DNA of 5,390 bases from Chloroflexota bacterium (GTDB lineage: Bacteria > Chloroflexota > Dehalococcoidia > SZUA-161 > SpSt-899): contig QLUL01000091.1 of the NCBI GenBank assembly GCA_018725425.1, positions 1 to 5,390 on the forward strand, given 5' to 3'. Below are positions 5,325-5,390 of the stretch, piece by piece. How positions within the stretch are numbered: position 1 is the stretch's first letter; each line of letters begins with the position of its first letter. The notes under the pieces were generated by a model, which saw only the letters and a program-made list of their open reading frames with translations, did no database searches and had not been told where the DNA came from. The position numbers and the translations under genes are program-made.

Positions 5325-5390
5325 CAACAGAGGTGCCCGAGCGCGAGCAAGGGCTAAAAGGGAGAGCAAGTCCGGTGCAAATCCGGCGCG
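5325..5390 (+). ncRNA. Cobalamin riboswitch, 5' part (cut by window end)
   Basis: The sequence matches the conserved 5' half of the cobalamin (B12) riboswitch aptamer. It has AGGTGCCCG (5331-5339), the partner GGGCTAAAAGGGA (5351-5363), in which GCCC (5335-5338) pairs with GGGC (5351-5354), and the core GGTGCAAATCCGGCGCG (5374-5390), whose CCGG arms can pair. The usual continuation (GGTCCCGCCACTG-like) and the expression platform lie beyond the window. Riboswitches of this class repress B12 synthesis, uptake or B12-independent isozyme genes when cobalamin is bound. The controlled plus-strand gene cannot be seen here. The left boundary is approximate. Confidence 0.9.

Overview
This window most likely comes from an anaerobic bacterium of the Chloroflexota (Dehalococcoidia-like). 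The assignment is an inference. It rests on the style of the alanyl-tRNA synthetase (a [27 protein letters not shown]-type motif 2 and a Cys-rich insert), the company of a QueG-like iron-sulfur protein, a GYD-domain protein and a cobalamin riboswitch, and the hairpin-rich repeats between genes. No rRNA or other firm taxonomic marker is present. Every protein gene lies on the minus strand. The only plus-strand transcript I can support begins near the right edge.

Layout, left to right. Positions 1-133 hold three tandem copies of a 43-bp hairpin-forming repeat, directly downstream of the alaS stop codon. alaS (141-2819, minus) is complete. It carries a heptamer tandem repeat (2013-2047) inside its coding sequence, translated as a 7-residue-period insert. 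Its promoter (TTGACA-N17-TAAAAT) sits so close that the leader is only about ten bases. Positions 2832-3119 hold that promoter and a 70-bp inverted-repeat element made of two opposed copies of one hairpin with compensating base changes. A GYD-domain gene (3120-3407, minus) follows with its own promoter (TGGACA-N18-TATAAT). Next comes a QueG-like double [4Fe-4S] HEAT-repeat protein (3567-4700, minus).

The QueG-like gene overlaps a small upstream coding region (4691-4950) that resembles a winged-helix/MarR-type regulator split between two frames. This two-gene unit has a strong promoter (TTGACA-N17-TACTAT). An 18-bp perfect inverted repeat (GTTTAC-N6-GTAAAC) covers its -10 box and start point, as an operator would. 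After an intergenic stretch without genes (about 5024-5257), a plus-strand promoter (TTGACA-N17-TAGAAT) drives a transcript whose leader is a cobalamin riboswitch, cut off by the window end.

How the parts may relate. QueG enzymes are cobalamin-dependent iron-sulfur reductases, so a QueG-like operon divergent from a B12-riboswitch transcript suggests a locus with a B12 theme. That link is inference. alaS and the GYD gene look like independent single-gene units. The most interesting points are the frame-split regulator with its operator-like palindrome ahead of a divergent QueG paralogue, and the repeat elements in and around alaS.
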